Assembly (NCBI GenBank): GCA_024276075.1
Contig: JAJRXX010000069.1
Coordinates: 1-46,013 of the forward strand
Length of the DNA stretch: 46,013 nucleotides
Reading direction: 5' to 3'
Source of the DNA: Planctomycetota bacterium
GTDB lineage: Bacteria > Planctomycetota > Phycisphaerae > Phycisphaerales > Phycisphaeraceae
Each line of letters opens with the position of its first letter. The first letter of the stretch is position 1. This document shows, piece after piece, positions 16,576 to 25,906 of this stretch. The notes beneath the pieces were generated by a model. That model worked only from the letters and a program-made list of their open reading frames with translations. It was not told where the DNA came from and did no database searches. Made by a program: the position numbers and the translations under genes.

Positions 16576-16949
16576 CAGTGGAGAAGAGAGGAGAGAAGAG
16601 AGCTATATCATTTTGACCCGCGAAACGGGTTTGAATTCAACTATTTAATTCTCTTGGCTATTCCGTTATCCGATTCACAATCTCAATCACCAGGGCTACG
16701 TTTCACGCCGCATTACTTTTTCTCACACACTCCTAGTACACCCTCAGCAGCCCTTTTGTTCCCGTTTCCTTGAAGCGCGACAAACTTAATTCCGCGACCT
16801 TCGATCGACATATTCTAACTTTTTACTGTATATACACAATACCTACAGTCTGTATATACACGATGTCGTCTTCACGTCAACCGCTAACCGCGGTCCGGTG
16901 TCACTTTTTTGTACCCACACACACCGCCACGGCCTTTATCAGCCGTTTT
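16576..16949. other. Intergenic region with a 12-bp direct repeat
   Basis: About 370 bases downstream of nrdJ without a supported gene. CTGTATATACAC occurs twice (16826-16837 and 16850-16861), 24 bases apart. The motif recalls half of an E. coli-type LexA box, but the second half and spacing do not fit, and no gene starts here. A purine-rich tract at 16577-16600 is also present. Confidence 0.5.
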
Positions 16950-19900
16950 TTAACTACATCCCATGGAGTTACCGCAGTTGAGACATTTGTAGCATGTGCC
17001 GTTCCGCACGGTGATCGCACCGCACACGTCACACGCCGGCGCGTCGGTCTGCACTTGTGCCATCGCGGCAGTGAGCGTCATTGACATCCGGTTGTCGCCA
17101 GCCTTGCCCTCGGTCGGCGTCCGGCTTACCGACCCGGCAGTGGCGCCTTCCGCAGTAATCGCCCGATCCTGACGCGTATCCCCGTCTCGGGTCCTGCCGT
17201 GGCCGTTGGGCTTGTCCGTTAACCGCGGCTGATCGGTCTGACCATCTCGGTTGCCATCTGTCGCAAGGCCCGCCGTCACCAAACCATCATCGCTCAAATC
17301 AATTTCTGCTGACGGCGATTGGCTCGGCCGCGACGGAGCATTCGCCGCTCGATACCCAGGGATAAACTCCATCCCCATCCAACGGAAAATGTAGTCCACC
17401 AAACTCTTGGCAAACGGGATATCGGAGTTGTGCGTCATCCCCGCAGGTTCAAACCGCTGGTGCGTAAATTTATTCACCAGCGAATCGATCGGGACGCCGT
17501 ACTGCAGCGCCACACTCACCGCTGTGCCCAGCGAGTCCATCAGCCCGCCGATCGTAGAGCCTTCCTTGGCCATGGTGATGAACAGCTCACCCGGCAAGCC
17601 GCCATCCTCGTACAGGCCAACCGTCAGATACCCTTCGTGGCCCGCGACGTTGAACTTGTGCGTCACACTCCTGCGTGTCACGGGCAGCCTCCGACGCAGC
17701 GGACGCTCCACCACACGCTCCACGATCTTCTCGATCGTCCGCACGCGATCCTCGACCACACTACACGCTTCAGTCTCCGCATTGGCAGCTTGGCTGGCGG
17801 TCGCTGCCGCTGGGGCCACAGCCGCGTCGGATTTTCCCATTTCCAGCGACACCTCCTCATCGTCGGCGTCGCTGTCTTGCGACTTTGTGCTCAAAGGTTG
17901 GCTGAGCTTGCAGCCGTCGCGGTACAGCGCGTTCGCCTTGATCCCTAGTTCCCAACTCAAACGGTACGCTGACTTGATGTCCTCGACCGTGGCCGCGTTG
18001 GGCAGGTTAATCGTCTTGCTGATCGCCCCGGAAATAAACGGCTGGGCCGCAGCCATCATCCGAATGTGGCCCTGGGTCGCGATAAACCGCTTGCCCGTCG
18101 GCCCGCACTTGTTCGCACAATCAAACACCGGCAGGTGCTCGTCGCTCAAACCCGGCGCCCCCTCAACCGTTTGCGTGCCGCAGATGATTCGGTTGAGTGT
18201 GCCGATCTGCCGTTTGGTCAACCCCAGTGCCCGCAGCATGTTGCCGCCCGCCGCGTCGATGTCCGCCGAGGTTAATCCCAGCCTCGACATCGCCGCATCA
18301 CCGAGCGTCCAGGCGTTGAACGCGTGCTGAAGCTCGAACACCGTGGGCAGTATGTCGGTCAACTTACGCAGGTCATCTTCGACCAGGCCCTTGTCGTGTA
18401 GGAATTGGGCAAACGTCTGGGCCGCTTTGCCGTTTTCGCCCGTTGACGCCGGCTGGCCGTCCGCGCCCGGCACCGCCACGTCCAAACTCAGCGTGCCCAG
18501 CACGTAGTGCATGATGTCCTTGACCTGTTCCGGGCTATAGCCCAGGTTCACCAATGCCGGACGCAACGATTGGTTCGCAATCTTAAAGTACCCGCCGCCA
18601 GCGAGCTTCTTAAATTTAATCAACGCGAAGTCGGGTTCCACGCCCGTCGTGTCGCAGTCCATCAGCAGCCCGATGGTGCCCGTCGGCGCGATCACCGTCG
18701 CCTGTGCGTTGCGGTACCCATGTTTCACACCCAGTGCCAGCGCCTCGTCCCAGGCAGTCTTAGCACGCGTCGCCAAATCGCGCGCATTGGCTAGTTGCCC
18801 CACGTGCTCCGCTGCATCTTCGAGCGCACCCGCGTCGATCGGCACGGGCCTGACCTCCAAACCCTCGTAGTCGCCCAGTGCGCTGCCCGACGCCTCGCTC
18901 GACTGGCGTGCCACGCCGTGCGCTGCCCGCTGGTGGTTGCGGATCACACGCAGCATGTGCTCACGGTTTTTTAAATACCCCGGGAACGGCCCGAGTTGCT
19001 CGGCTAGCTCACCACTGGTCGCGTAGCTGCGCCCCGTAAGGATCGCGGTAATCGTCCCGCAGATCGCTCTGCCCTGGTCCGAGTCGTACGGCACGCCCGC
19101 CTGCATGAGCATCGCCCCGATATTCGCGTGCCCCAGGCCCAGCGTGCGGTATTCATAGCTCAATCGCGCGATCTCCTGACTGGGGAACGCCGCCATCAGC
19201 ACGCTGATCTCCAGCACCACCGTCCAGAGGCGCGTCGCGTGCTCGAACGAATCCACGTCGAACACCCGTGACTGAGCATCGAAAAACTTCAGCAGGTTCA
19301 GCGACGCCAGGTTGCACGCTGTGTTATCCAGGAACATGTACTCGCTGCACGGGTTCGACGCGTTGATCCGCCCCGATGTCGGGCACGTGTGCCACTCGTT
19401 GATCGTGGTGTCGAACTGCACGCCCGGGTCAGCGCACCGCCATGCCGCGTATGAAATCTGCTCCCACAAGCTGCGAGCGGGCACCGTCTTGAAGACCTTC
19501 CCATCGGTGCGGTTTATCAGTTCCCAATCCCCGTTGGCGTCGAGCTGCCGGAAGAACTCGTTGCCGATACGAATGGAATTATTCGAGTTCTGCCCGCTGA
19601 CGGTCTGATACGCCTCGCCGTTGAAGTCGAAGTCCAGCTTCACCTTCAGCCGTTGGGCAGCTTCTTGTTGCTCTTGGCTCAGGTGCTTCAAACCCTCGAC
19701 CATCGCGGCGACCTTGATCTCCTCACGCACCTTCCAATTGATAAACGACTCGACGTCCGGGTGATCCATGTCCAAACAGACCATTTTCGCGGCGCGTCGT
19801 GTCGTACCGCCTGACTTGATCGCACCCGCAGCACGATCGCCGATGCGTAGCCAACTCATCAGACCCGAGCTCTTGCCGCCCCCGGACAGCTTCTCCTCTT

Positions 19901-20579
19901 CGCCGCGTAGCCCGGAAAAGTTCGTACCCGTGCCCGAGCCGTACTTAAATAGTCTCGCCTCACGCACCCACAGGTCCATGATCCCGCCTTCGTTCACCAG
20001 GTCGTCGTCCACCGACTGGATAAAACACGCGTGAGGCTGCGGGTGGCTGTACGCATCATCAGCTTCCTGCGTTTGGCCCGTCACCGGGTCCGTCACCCAG
20101 TGCCCCTGCGCCGGACCGGTGATGCCGTACGCCCAATTCAGACCCGTGTTAAACCACTGCGGGCTGTTCGGAGCAGCCATCTGGTGCACCATCATGTACG
20201 ACAGCTCGTCCTCGAACGCCGCCGCGTCTTGGTCGCTGTCAAAGTACCCGTGCTTCTCGCCCCAGTGTCGCCAGCAACCCGCTAGCCGATGGATGACCTG
20301 ACGCGCCGACTTCTCCGGGCCCGTCGTCGGCTCGCCGTTTTCGTCCACGATCGGCTGCCCCTGATCGTCGAACTGAGGCACGCCCGCTTTGCGGAAGTAT
20401 TTGCTGACCATGATGTCCGTCGCGAGTTGCGACCAGTCCTTGGGCACCTGAGCGTCGTGCATCTCGAAGACCGTCGAACCGTCGAGGTTCGATATCTTGC
20501 ACGACCGCGTGGTCCACTTCACCGTTTCGAACACATCTTGGCCCGCTTTCGTAAACTTCCGCTCAAATTTCATATACAT
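16950..20579 (-). CDS. nrdJ: Vitamin B12-dependent (class II) ribonucleotide reductase
   Basis: Reduces ribonucleotides to deoxyribonucleotides with adenosylcobalamin as radical source, independent of oxygen. The 1209-residue product has the NPCSEYMFLDNTACNLASLNL motif, the loop FSGLRGEEEKLSGGG, APTGTIGLLMDCDTTGVEPDFAL, and the C-terminal Cys-rich tail CDVCGAITVRNGTCYKCLNCG ending GCS. The last two Cys-containing motifs serve in reductant exchange and metal binding. A Ser/Thr/Gly-rich linker (about residues 1080-1165) separates the catalytic body from the tail. Two ATGs six bases apart (20579 and 20573) could start it. A gene for dCTP deaminase lies about 2 kb upstream on the same strand; both feed DNA precursor supply, though unrelated genes separate them. 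No cobalamin riboswitch was recognised upstream. Confidence 0.97.
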   Translation of the reverse strand: MYMKFERKFTKAGQDVFETVKWTTRSCKISNLDGSTVFEMHDAQVPKDWSQLATDIMVSKYFRKAGVPQFDDQGQPIVDENGEPTTGPEKSARQVIHRLAGCWRHWGEKHGYFDSDQDAAAFEDELSYMMVHQMAAPNSPQWFNTGLNWAYGITGPAQGHWVTDPVTGQTQEADDAYSHPQPHACFIQSVDDDLVNEGGIMDLWVREARLFKYGSGTGTNFSGLRGEEEKLSGGGKSSGLMSWLRIGDRAAGAIKSGGTTRRAAKMVCLDMDHPDVESFINWKVREEIKVAAMVEGLKHLSQEQQEAAQRLKVKLDFDFNGEAYQTVSGQNSNNSIRIGNEFFRQLDANGDWELINRTDGKVFKTVPARSLWEQISYAAWRCADPGVQFDTTINEWHTCPTSGRINASNPCSEYMFLDNTACNLASLNLLKFFDAQSRVFDVDSFEHATRLWTVVLEISVLMAAFPSQEIARLSYEYRTLGLGHANIGAMLMQAGVPYDSDQGRAICGTITAILTGRSYATSGELAEQLGPFPGYLKNREHMLRVIRNHQRAAHGVARQSSEASGSALGDYEGLEVRPVPIDAGALEDAAEHVGQLANARDLATRAKTAWDEALALGVKHGYRNAQATVIAPTGTIGLLMDCDTTGVEPDFALIKFKKLAGGGYFKIANQSLRPALVNLGYSPEQVKDIMHYVLGTLSLDVAVPGADGQPASTGENGKAAQTFAQFLHDKGLVEDDLRKLTDILPTVFELQHAFNAWTLGDAAMSRLGLTSADIDAAGGNMLRALGLTKRQIGTLNRIICGTQTVEGAPGLSDEHLPVFDCANKCGPTGKRFIATQGHIRMMAAAQPFISGAISKTINLPNAATVEDIKSAYRLSWELGIKANALYRDGCKLSQPLSTKSQDSDADDEEVSLEMGKSDAAVAPAAATASQAANAETEACSVVEDRVRTIEKIVERVVERPLRRRLPVTRRSVTHKFNVAGHEGYLTVGLYEDGGLPGELFITMAKEGSTIGGLMDSLGTAVSVALQYGVPIDSLVNKFTHQRFEPAGMTHNSDIPFAKSLVDYIFRWMGMEFIPGYRAANAPSRPSQSPSAEIDLSDDGLVTAGLATDGNRDGQTDQPRLTDKPNGHGRTRDGDTRQDRAITAEGATAGSVSRTPTEGKAGDNRMSMTLTAAMAQVQTDAPACDVCGAITVRNGTCYKCLNCGNSMGCS

Positions 20580-20685
20580 GACCCCAATTTATAACTGCCA
20601 TCTATAAACTTCCCGCCAGCGTCCATACCAGCGGATGAATTACCCTTTTCTACTCCCGCTCATCTACAACCTTATTTCTTCCCAG

Positions 20686-21534
20686 CTAATTATCGTTGAC
20701 ACCATTCTTATATTTCGTTGAACACACGACATACTCCATAAACCTAGTAGGCGGATCGTACTCAACAAGACGCAAAGGCCGTGCTGAAACTGGAATTTCC
20801 TGCATCGCTGCAATTCCATCATTCATTATGTTGGCCAATCTCGCTTTTACTGACTCTGTAGACTGAGGCGCTAGCAGAAAACGAGATACACCAGCAACTA
20901 AATCTGCTAATGCGATCATGTCCTGACAACATCGCTTTTCTCCACGCGGCATAAGCGGTGATCGGGGAAATGGCTCCACACCTATCTCCAACAACTGTGG
21001 CTGGCATGAACGCCTTTCACAATTAAACTCCAGCGTATCTCTGAGGTAATCTGGCAATCCAGTTCCCTCAGCGTAATCTGCAGAATGACCGTCCAAATAA
21101 ATTTTTACGGCTATAGGTTCTCCTGGACAGCATAACTTCGGCAACATTGCCAAGACATTCGTTTTAGTCAAACGGTTTAGAGCCTTACTTCGACTATTAC
21201 CGTAATATTGCATATCGAATTTTTCACGCTTTATAGCCAAGGTATGTACCCGCACGGTAAAGTTTGGTACGTATAAAACCGTGTTCAACCAATCGAGTGA
21301 TACGTGAGCTTTGCCACCTGAATATCCCACAAGTTTTCCTAACTCACTAAAGCGAATACTATTCTGCCAACGGTGCATATCTCGGATGTGCTGTAGCATC
21401 GTCCCCAAGCGTTCGATTTCATTTTCTTCGCACCAGACAGATGTTACTGTCGCTACTTCATCCACATCCGGCTGGCCGGATGTGTCAATAAATGCAACCA
21501 ACCTCCGTGTCTGAACTGCATTATTACCCGTCAT
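20686..21534 (-). CDS. DUF3800-like protein in a low-GC patch
   Basis: A 282-residue protein with features of DUF3800, a family with an RNase H-like fold common near phage and defence genes. An early strand VAFIDTSG resembles the family's Asp-containing opening motif, a second strand reads IYLDGHSA, and the late helix DMIALADLVAGVSRFL matches the usual ADLVAG segment. No signal or membrane part is seen. The role is unknown. The ATG at 21534 has AAGGA upstream and is preferred to the TTG at 21552. The codon use and base composition (many AT-ending codons) differ clearly from the neighbours, which suggests recent transfer. Confidence 0.72.
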   Translation of the reverse strand: MTGNNAVQTRRLVAFIDTSGQPDVDEVATVTSVWCEENEIERLGTMLQHIRDMHRWQNSIRFSELGKLVGYSGGKAHVSLDWLNTVLYVPNFTVRVHTLAIKREKFDMQYYGNSRSKALNRLTKTNVLAMLPKLCCPGEPIAVKIYLDGHSADYAEGTGLPDYLRDTLEFNCERRSCQPQLLEIGVEPFPRSPLMPRGEKRCCQDMIALADLVAGVSRFLLAPQSTESVKARLANIMNDGIAAMQEIPVSARPLRLVEYDPPTRFMEYVVCSTKYKNGVNDN

Positions 21535-21612
21535 CAAACTATCCTTGATCAAACATTTAAATATCTCCCTCTCACCTTTCTAAAATTTTACTCGCTCAGC
21601 TCGCCGCCCTAA

Positions 21613-21705
21613 CTACCCCGCCTTCTTCCGTCCCCGTTTCGGCCTCTGCGTCAGAGCACTACCCGCCACAGACTTCGCCGCCTTTTTACCCGTGCGTTCC
21701 GACAT
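21613..21705 (-). CDS. 30-residue basic protein with a SALTQR motif
   Basis: A short frame of 30 codons starting at ATG 21705, with AAGGAG seven bases upstream, and ending with TAG at 21613. The product is Lys/Arg-rich: MSERTGKKAAKSVAGSALTQ, then RPKRGRKKAG. The AAKSVAGSALTQR portion resembles the C-terminal part of small basic hypothetical proteins that I recall from many bacterial genomes; their function is unknown to me. It starts 21 bases past the stop of the 87-residue gene upstream (21727-21990) and is probably co-transcribed with it. A DNA- or RNA-binding role is possible from charge alone. Confidence 0.7.
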   Translation of the reverse strand: MSERTGKKAAKSVAGSALTQRPKRGRKKAG

Positions 21706-21726
21706 CGGAATACTCCTTCCGTGGAA

Positions 21727-21990
21727 TCACTGCCCCGCCTTCACGTTCTCGAAGGTTTGCTCGATCAGTTCGCGACCGCCGCCGTGGTACATAGCCGTCA
21801 TAAACGCCAACGTTCGTGCCGCAGCACCGTCGAACTGCCACCCGCACTCGCTAAATACGTTGTCCTTGAGCGTGGGCAGGTCGCCGCCCTTAAAGATCAA
21901 GACACAGTTGTCGAATCGGCAGTCGGTGTAGGTATTGCCGTCGAGCTCGACGTTTTGCCCGTCGTATGTCTTGCCGATGTAATCCGCCAT
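21727..21990 (-). CDS. Small conserved-type hypothetical protein
   Basis: 87 residues from ATG 21990, preceded by a G-rich GGGGGCG. The product is soluble and compact: MADYIGKTYDGQNVELDG, then YTDCRFDNCVLIFKGGDLPTL, SECGWQFDGAAARTLAFMTAMY and ELIEQTFENV. The pattern of DCRFDNC followed by a Gly-Gly turn, and then a Trp and FDGAA, resembles short hypothetical proteins known across bacteria, with a beta-rich first half like a few pentapeptide-type turns. No function is assigned. The frame is open 55 codons further upstream, but that part overlaps the coding end of the next gene out of frame. It probably forms an operon with the 30-residue basic gene. Confidence 0.75.
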   Translation of the reverse strand: MADYIGKTYDGQNVELDGNTYTDCRFDNCVLIFKGGDLPTLKDNVFSECGWQFDGAAARTLAFMTAMYHGGGRELIEQTFENVKAGQ

Positions 21991-22033
21991 TAAAACGCCC
22001 CCGGTTACGATAGATTTCTTGAATCCCGGGCCT

Positions 22034-22573
22034 TTAGCCCACTTTGTGTAACGTTTTGTTTTGTCCCGTCTCAGCCGCGTCGCCCTGCGCTGCCCGCTCG
22101 CCAAGTGCCCGTGCCAAGTCACGCAGCGCGCCCACGTGCCAATCGTCCTGCACACTCGCTACTTCCATGCCGTTTACGTTCACCGCCCAGCGCCACGGCG
22201 GACCGGTCGGCACCATGACCTCGACCGTGACCTGACCCAGCAGCGTAGGCACGCCCTCAGACAGTCGCGTCGCGTCGTTCACGATGGCAGCGTCTTCGAC
22301 CAACTGCTCTATAAACGCCGCCGCGATTCCCATCGTCGAGCCGTTCGAAAGCTCCGTCAGGTGCGCGTCGCTCACGCCGACACTGGGCCCCATCGCGGGG
22401 TCGGTTTGCATGAAACGGTGATACATCATCGGCCCGTTGTCGCGAAGCAACCCAACCGCTGCCCCACTCCATTGGCCGGCCCGCGCCAGTGAGCCTTTGA
22501 TTGAGCCCGGCAAGCGGTAGATGCACAACACGTCCGAACTCAGCAGCGGTCTTTCGTATTCTCGGCTGGTCAT
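22034..22573 (-). CDS. Hypothetical protein, 179 residues
   Basis: Unrecognised. The ATG at 22573 follows GAGG at suitable spacing; a GTG at 22582 would sit too close to that site. The protein has no signal peptide or membrane helix. The N-terminal part includes GSIKGSLARAGQWSGAAVGLLRDNGPMMYHRF and the centre TMGIAAAFIEQLVEDAAIVND. The second half looks beta-rich (PTLLGQVTVEVMVPTGPPWRWAVNVNGMEVAS) and ends with a helix (ALRDLARALGERAAQ). It lies 43 bases upstream of the 87-residue gene on the same strand, and 102 bases downstream of dcd. Confidence 0.75.
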   Translation of the reverse strand: MTSREYERPLLSSDVLCIYRLPGSIKGSLARAGQWSGAAVGLLRDNGPMMYHRFMQTDPAMGPSVGVSDAHLTELSNGSTMGIAAAFIEQLVEDAAIVNDATRLSEGVPTLLGQVTVEVMVPTGPPWRWAVNVNGMEVASVQDDWHVGALRDLARALGERAAQGDAAETGQNKTLHKVG

Positions 22574-22675
22574 CGCATACACCTCGAACCCCCGAGCGGT
22601 TTGTAAAGCCCCAAAAACACACGCCCCGCTCCCATCCGATCACTCACCGCCTCCTTCTGCGATCTCCCGTGCCGC

Positions 22676-23248
22676 TTAATCGACCATCGGCAGCGTCAGG
22701 CCCTTTTGGTCCTGGTACTTGCCGCCCTTGTCCGCGTAGCTCACCTCGCATACACGGTCAGCCTTAATAAAGACCATCTGCGCGATGCCCTCGTTTGCGT
22801 AGATCTTCGCTGGCAACGGCGTCGTGTTGCTGATCTCGATCGTCACCTTCCCGCGCCACTCGGGCTCCAACGGGGTTACATTTACAATGATCCCGCAACG
22901 CGCATACGTGCTATTGCCCAGGCAGATCGCCAACACGTCACGCGGGATTGTGAACACCTCGACGGTCTCCGCGAGCGCGAAGCTGTTGGGCGGGATGATC
23001 ACGTGGTCCTTGCCCGTCTGGCGCGTGTCGACCGTCACGAACAGGTCGTCGGTGAAGGCCTTGGGGTCCACGACCGTCTGGCCACCCGTGGGCGATACGT
23101 TTGTAAAAACCTTAAACACCGGTCCCACACGCACGTCGTACCCGTAGCTCGACACGCCGTACGACACCTTGCCCGGGCGCTTGGTGTTCTGCTCAAACGG
23201 TTCGATCGGGATCAATTCGCGGATCTGCGTATCACAAAGAACTGCCAT
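22676..23248 (-). CDS. dcd: dCTP deaminase
   Basis: Converts dCTP to dUTP, the main source of dUMP for thymidylate synthesis; a cytoplasmic trimer. The 190-residue product has the family signatures [10 protein letters not shown] near residue 33, [21 protein letters not shown] (the catalytic Glu lies in this segment: P-L-E-P-E-W) and EGIAQMVF, with the closing [12 protein letters not shown] that contacts the triphosphate. The ATG at 23248 follows AAGGA and is preferred to the GTG at 23266. The C-terminal lid is complete. The upstream gap of about 550 bases shows no other gene. Confidence 0.95.
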   Translation of the reverse strand: MAVLCDTQIRELIPIEPFEQNTKRPGKVSYGVSSYGYDVRVGPVFKVFTNVSPTGGQTVVDPKAFTDDLFVTVDTRQTGKDHVIIPPNSFALAETVEVFTIPRDVLAICLGNSTYARCGIIVNVTPLEPEWRGKVTIEISNTTPLPAKIYANEGIAQMVFIKADRVCEVSYADKGGKYQDQKGLTLPMVD

Positions 23249-23797
23249 AGCCTTTTCCTTGCTCACCCCTCAAACACACGTCCCCGACACGCCACACACA
23301 TCTCAACCCACCAGACCGCCCCCAAAAGACGCCCCAAGTCCCTCGGTAAGCCCTAATAAGACAGACCCCAAGCATGTCTTAAATTATTATCGCCCACTCC
23401 ACATCCTAGGCCGCATTAAAACACAATATCTTGTGCCTGCAACCCAAAACATTACAAAATCTAGTGTATTTTCACCCCTAAATCGTTTAAGCGCGGATCA
23501 TATCCACCCTTGCGCGCGGGCAAAATTTTTTACGACTTTCAGCAACCGACAAGTCCCCCACCACACCGGGACCGGTTCTCCACAATCCAACCCCTGTTTT
23601 CCACCGTCAGGCCTTTAAAACGTCCGCGCTGTCCAAACGGATATACCACCGCCTGACTCGCGCCATGCGAATTTAAAAACCTATAAAATATGTGGTTACG
23701 TGACCCGAATAGCCCTGTCGGCCAGCGATGGGCCCCTATCCAAGCGACCAGTGCGATCATCCGATCGGTAGGCACAAGTTCCCCATTGGTCGTGCTA
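23249..23797. other. Intergenic region upstream of dcd, no gene seen
   Basis: About 550 bases between dcd and the convergent-side end of the coiled-coil protein gene. No frame here has both a ribosome site and recognisable content. It should contain the dcd promoter. I saw no hairpin with a T-run and no copy of the R2-R5 repeats. Confidence 0.5.
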
Positions 23798-25705
23798 TCA
23801 CGCGATCGCTTCGTCGTCGTCTTCCTCGTCAGCGACCGCATAAGCGTGGCTCTGGTCATCCTCCAGCGTCTCTTCGCCAGCCCCCTCGCCCCCAGCCCCT
23901 TCCGCTAAGGCGCTGTCGGACAACACCGCCCCCTCAACGATCTCTTCTTCATCCTCCTGCCCCACCGCCCCTGCTTCTCGCGCCGCCTCCTCGGGCCAGC
24001 GATCCGAGTCATCGAGTTCTTCCAGCTCCGGGATCGATTGAGACTCAAATATCCCGATCGCCCGTGACAGCCACCAGCGGAATATCAACGCCATCAGCGC
24101 CACGAAAACAAACGTCACCACAAACGCCACCACCGACGCCATGAGCCGATCATCCTCCACCGGCTGTGGGTCACGCGCCGACGCCTGAAACGTGCGCATC
24201 GAATTTGGCCGGCCCGCGATGCGGTCTTCCATGGTGTGATGATTGATAAACGCTCTGCCCAAAGAGTCCAACACGTCCACCGCCAACACCGGATTCGTGT
24301 GACGAAGCTCCAGCGTCATCTTGCCCGGCTCCAGGAGTGTCACAACCAAGCCCCGTGTCAGCGCATCGCGCATCGCACCGACGTCTTCAAATATCCGCAC
24401 GCCTCGCTGGGCACCGAGCCGGACCGCCTCTTCGAGCATCTCGTCGCCCACCATCAGCTGGTGTTGTTTCGTTAGCCACGCGTCGCCGTAGCTCGACTCA
24501 TCAAACACCGACATCGTCACCCCGATCACCGTCGAAGCACGCCAAGTCGGCTTGACGATCCGCTGACCCACCCCGTAGCTAAAGAGCAAAATGAACAACA
24601 GACACGACACCGCGCCCCCCACCAGCCCGACGCTGCGGTGCACCGACCAACGCCGCATCATCTCCTTCTCCACCGACGTCAAAAACCGCTTTGCCTCCAA
24701 CAGTGTCTGCCGCTGCTCGAGCAGTTCCGCGTACTGCTGACGCGCCAGGTCAACCACCGCCTCGCCAGCACGCAGCTCTTGATATTGTTTCTGTAACTTG
24801 GATTGCATCGCCAGCAGCCGATCCTGCGATACCTTGCCGCCCGACGCACCCAGCTCACCGTCGTCCATAGCCTCCAGTTCCCGCTGACGACGTACCAACA
24901 GCGCCTTCTCCCGCTTCAATGCCGTCCACGACTGCTCGAGCTGACGCTTATGGACCAGTATCTGCTTCTGCTGCTTCTCTAACTCGATCTTCGCAGCCGT
25001 CTCAGCTTCCTGATCCACACCGGACGCCCCGCCAGCCTCACCGGGCTGCGCGGGTATTACCTGCACGCTAGCCATTTTCTCCTTGAGCTTCTTCTGCATT
25101 TTCGCGACTTTGTTTTTCTCTTGTGCCAGCACTTTGCGGTGCTGTTGAAGCTTCATGCCTTCCTGCGACAACCGCACGCGCATGTTCTTGAGCTCGTCGC
25201 GCTCGATCTCCAACGCCGTCGTTTGTTCCTCTAAGCTCCGCTGACGCTCGTCCAGCGCCTCGCTGTGCTCCGTGAGCCACGCTTGTGCGTGCTGCACGTG
25301 GGCCTGATCCGCCTCCGCTAGAGCCGGCGGGACGTCTTCTTCATTTTGTTTAATGCCTTGAGGCTTTTCGCGTACCGGTTCCACAGCGGATGGTTTAGAC
25401 GGCGCAGGTTCCACCGCAGCCGACGGCAGCTCGTCAACCGTCTGCGGTTCTTCCTTTGGCTTAATCTGAGGCGCTCGGCGAGACGAAGGCACTTCGGCAG
25501 GCTCGGACGCTGGCTGTTTGGGGGGAGCTGGCTCCGCAGGCGCTGGCTGCGAACGAGGCCGGACACCCTGTTCGCTTTTGACCTGTTTGAGGTAGCTCTC
25601 GAGCTCGTCCATCAGGTCCAGCGCGGACCGTCCCGCGGACTTAGGCTTGTCCGACGGCGCGGATTGGCTTTCCGGACGATTACTGGGTGTTTCGTTGCCG
25701 GCCAT
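23798..25705 (-). CDS. Wzz-like two-TM protein with long N-terminal coiled coil
   Basis: A 635-residue protein not matched to a named family. Order: a short helical start (ALDLMDELESYLKQV); a Pro/Glu/Ala-rich linker to about residue 130; a charged coiled coil of about 210 residues; TM1 about 358-380; an extracytoplasmic domain of about 140 residues (WRASTVIGVTMSVF ... HTNPVLAVDVLDSLGRAFI); TM2 about 521-544; and an acidic tail rich in Glu and Asp. Two helices flanking a domain with a VTLLEPGKMTLELRH-type strand and NPVLAVDVLDSL resemble chain-length regulators (Wzz) and BY-kinase partners. Those proteins, however, usually have their coiled coil outside. The start is the ATG at 25705. No polysaccharide gene is nearby. 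Confidence 0.8.
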   Translation of the reverse strand: MAGNETPSNRPESQSAPSDKPKSAGRSALDLMDELESYLKQVKSEQGVRPRSQPAPAEPAPPKQPASEPAEVPSSRRAPQIKPKEEPQTVDELPSAAVEPAPSKPSAVEPVREKPQGIKQNEEDVPPALAEADQAHVQHAQAWLTEHSEALDERQRSLEEQTTALEIERDELKNMRVRLSQEGMKLQQHRKVLAQEKNKVAKMQKKLKEKMASVQVIPAQPGEAGGASGVDQEAETAAKIELEKQQKQILVHKRQLEQSWTALKREKALLVRRQRELEAMDDGELGASGGKVSQDRLLAMQSKLQKQYQELRAGEAVVDLARQQYAELLEQRQTLLEAKRFLTSVEKEMMRRWSVHRSVGLVGGAVSCLLFILLFSYGVGQRIVKPTWRASTVIGVTMSVFDESSYGDAWLTKQHQLMVGDEMLEEAVRLGAQRGVRIFEDVGAMRDALTRGLVVTLLEPGKMTLELRHTNPVLAVDVLDSLGRAFINHHTMEDRIAGRPNSMRTFQASARDPQPVEDDRLMASVVAFVVTFVFVALMALIFRWWLSRAIGIFESQSIPELEELDDSDRWPEEAAREAGAVGQEDEEEIVEGAVLSDSALAEGAGGEGAGEETLEDDQSHAYAVADEEDDDEAIA

Positions 25706-25906
25706 GCGCAAGAGGATCCCTGGATCGGAGCTATAGCCCTGTGCCTCTATCGGGTAGCCGTAGCCTCAACATAACCACCCTCGCCGCGATAAGATATGAT
25801 CCATCTAGGCGCACAAACGACTTACGCAAAACACGACGCCGACACTCAAAACAACGACACACCCTTTGGCCTCCCAAAGCCCTATAACCGAAAGCCGTTG
25901 CCCACG

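Noticed and set aside
16826-16861. LexA-type SOS box
   Set aside because: The motif has CTGT but not ACAG at eight bases, and no gene starts next to it.
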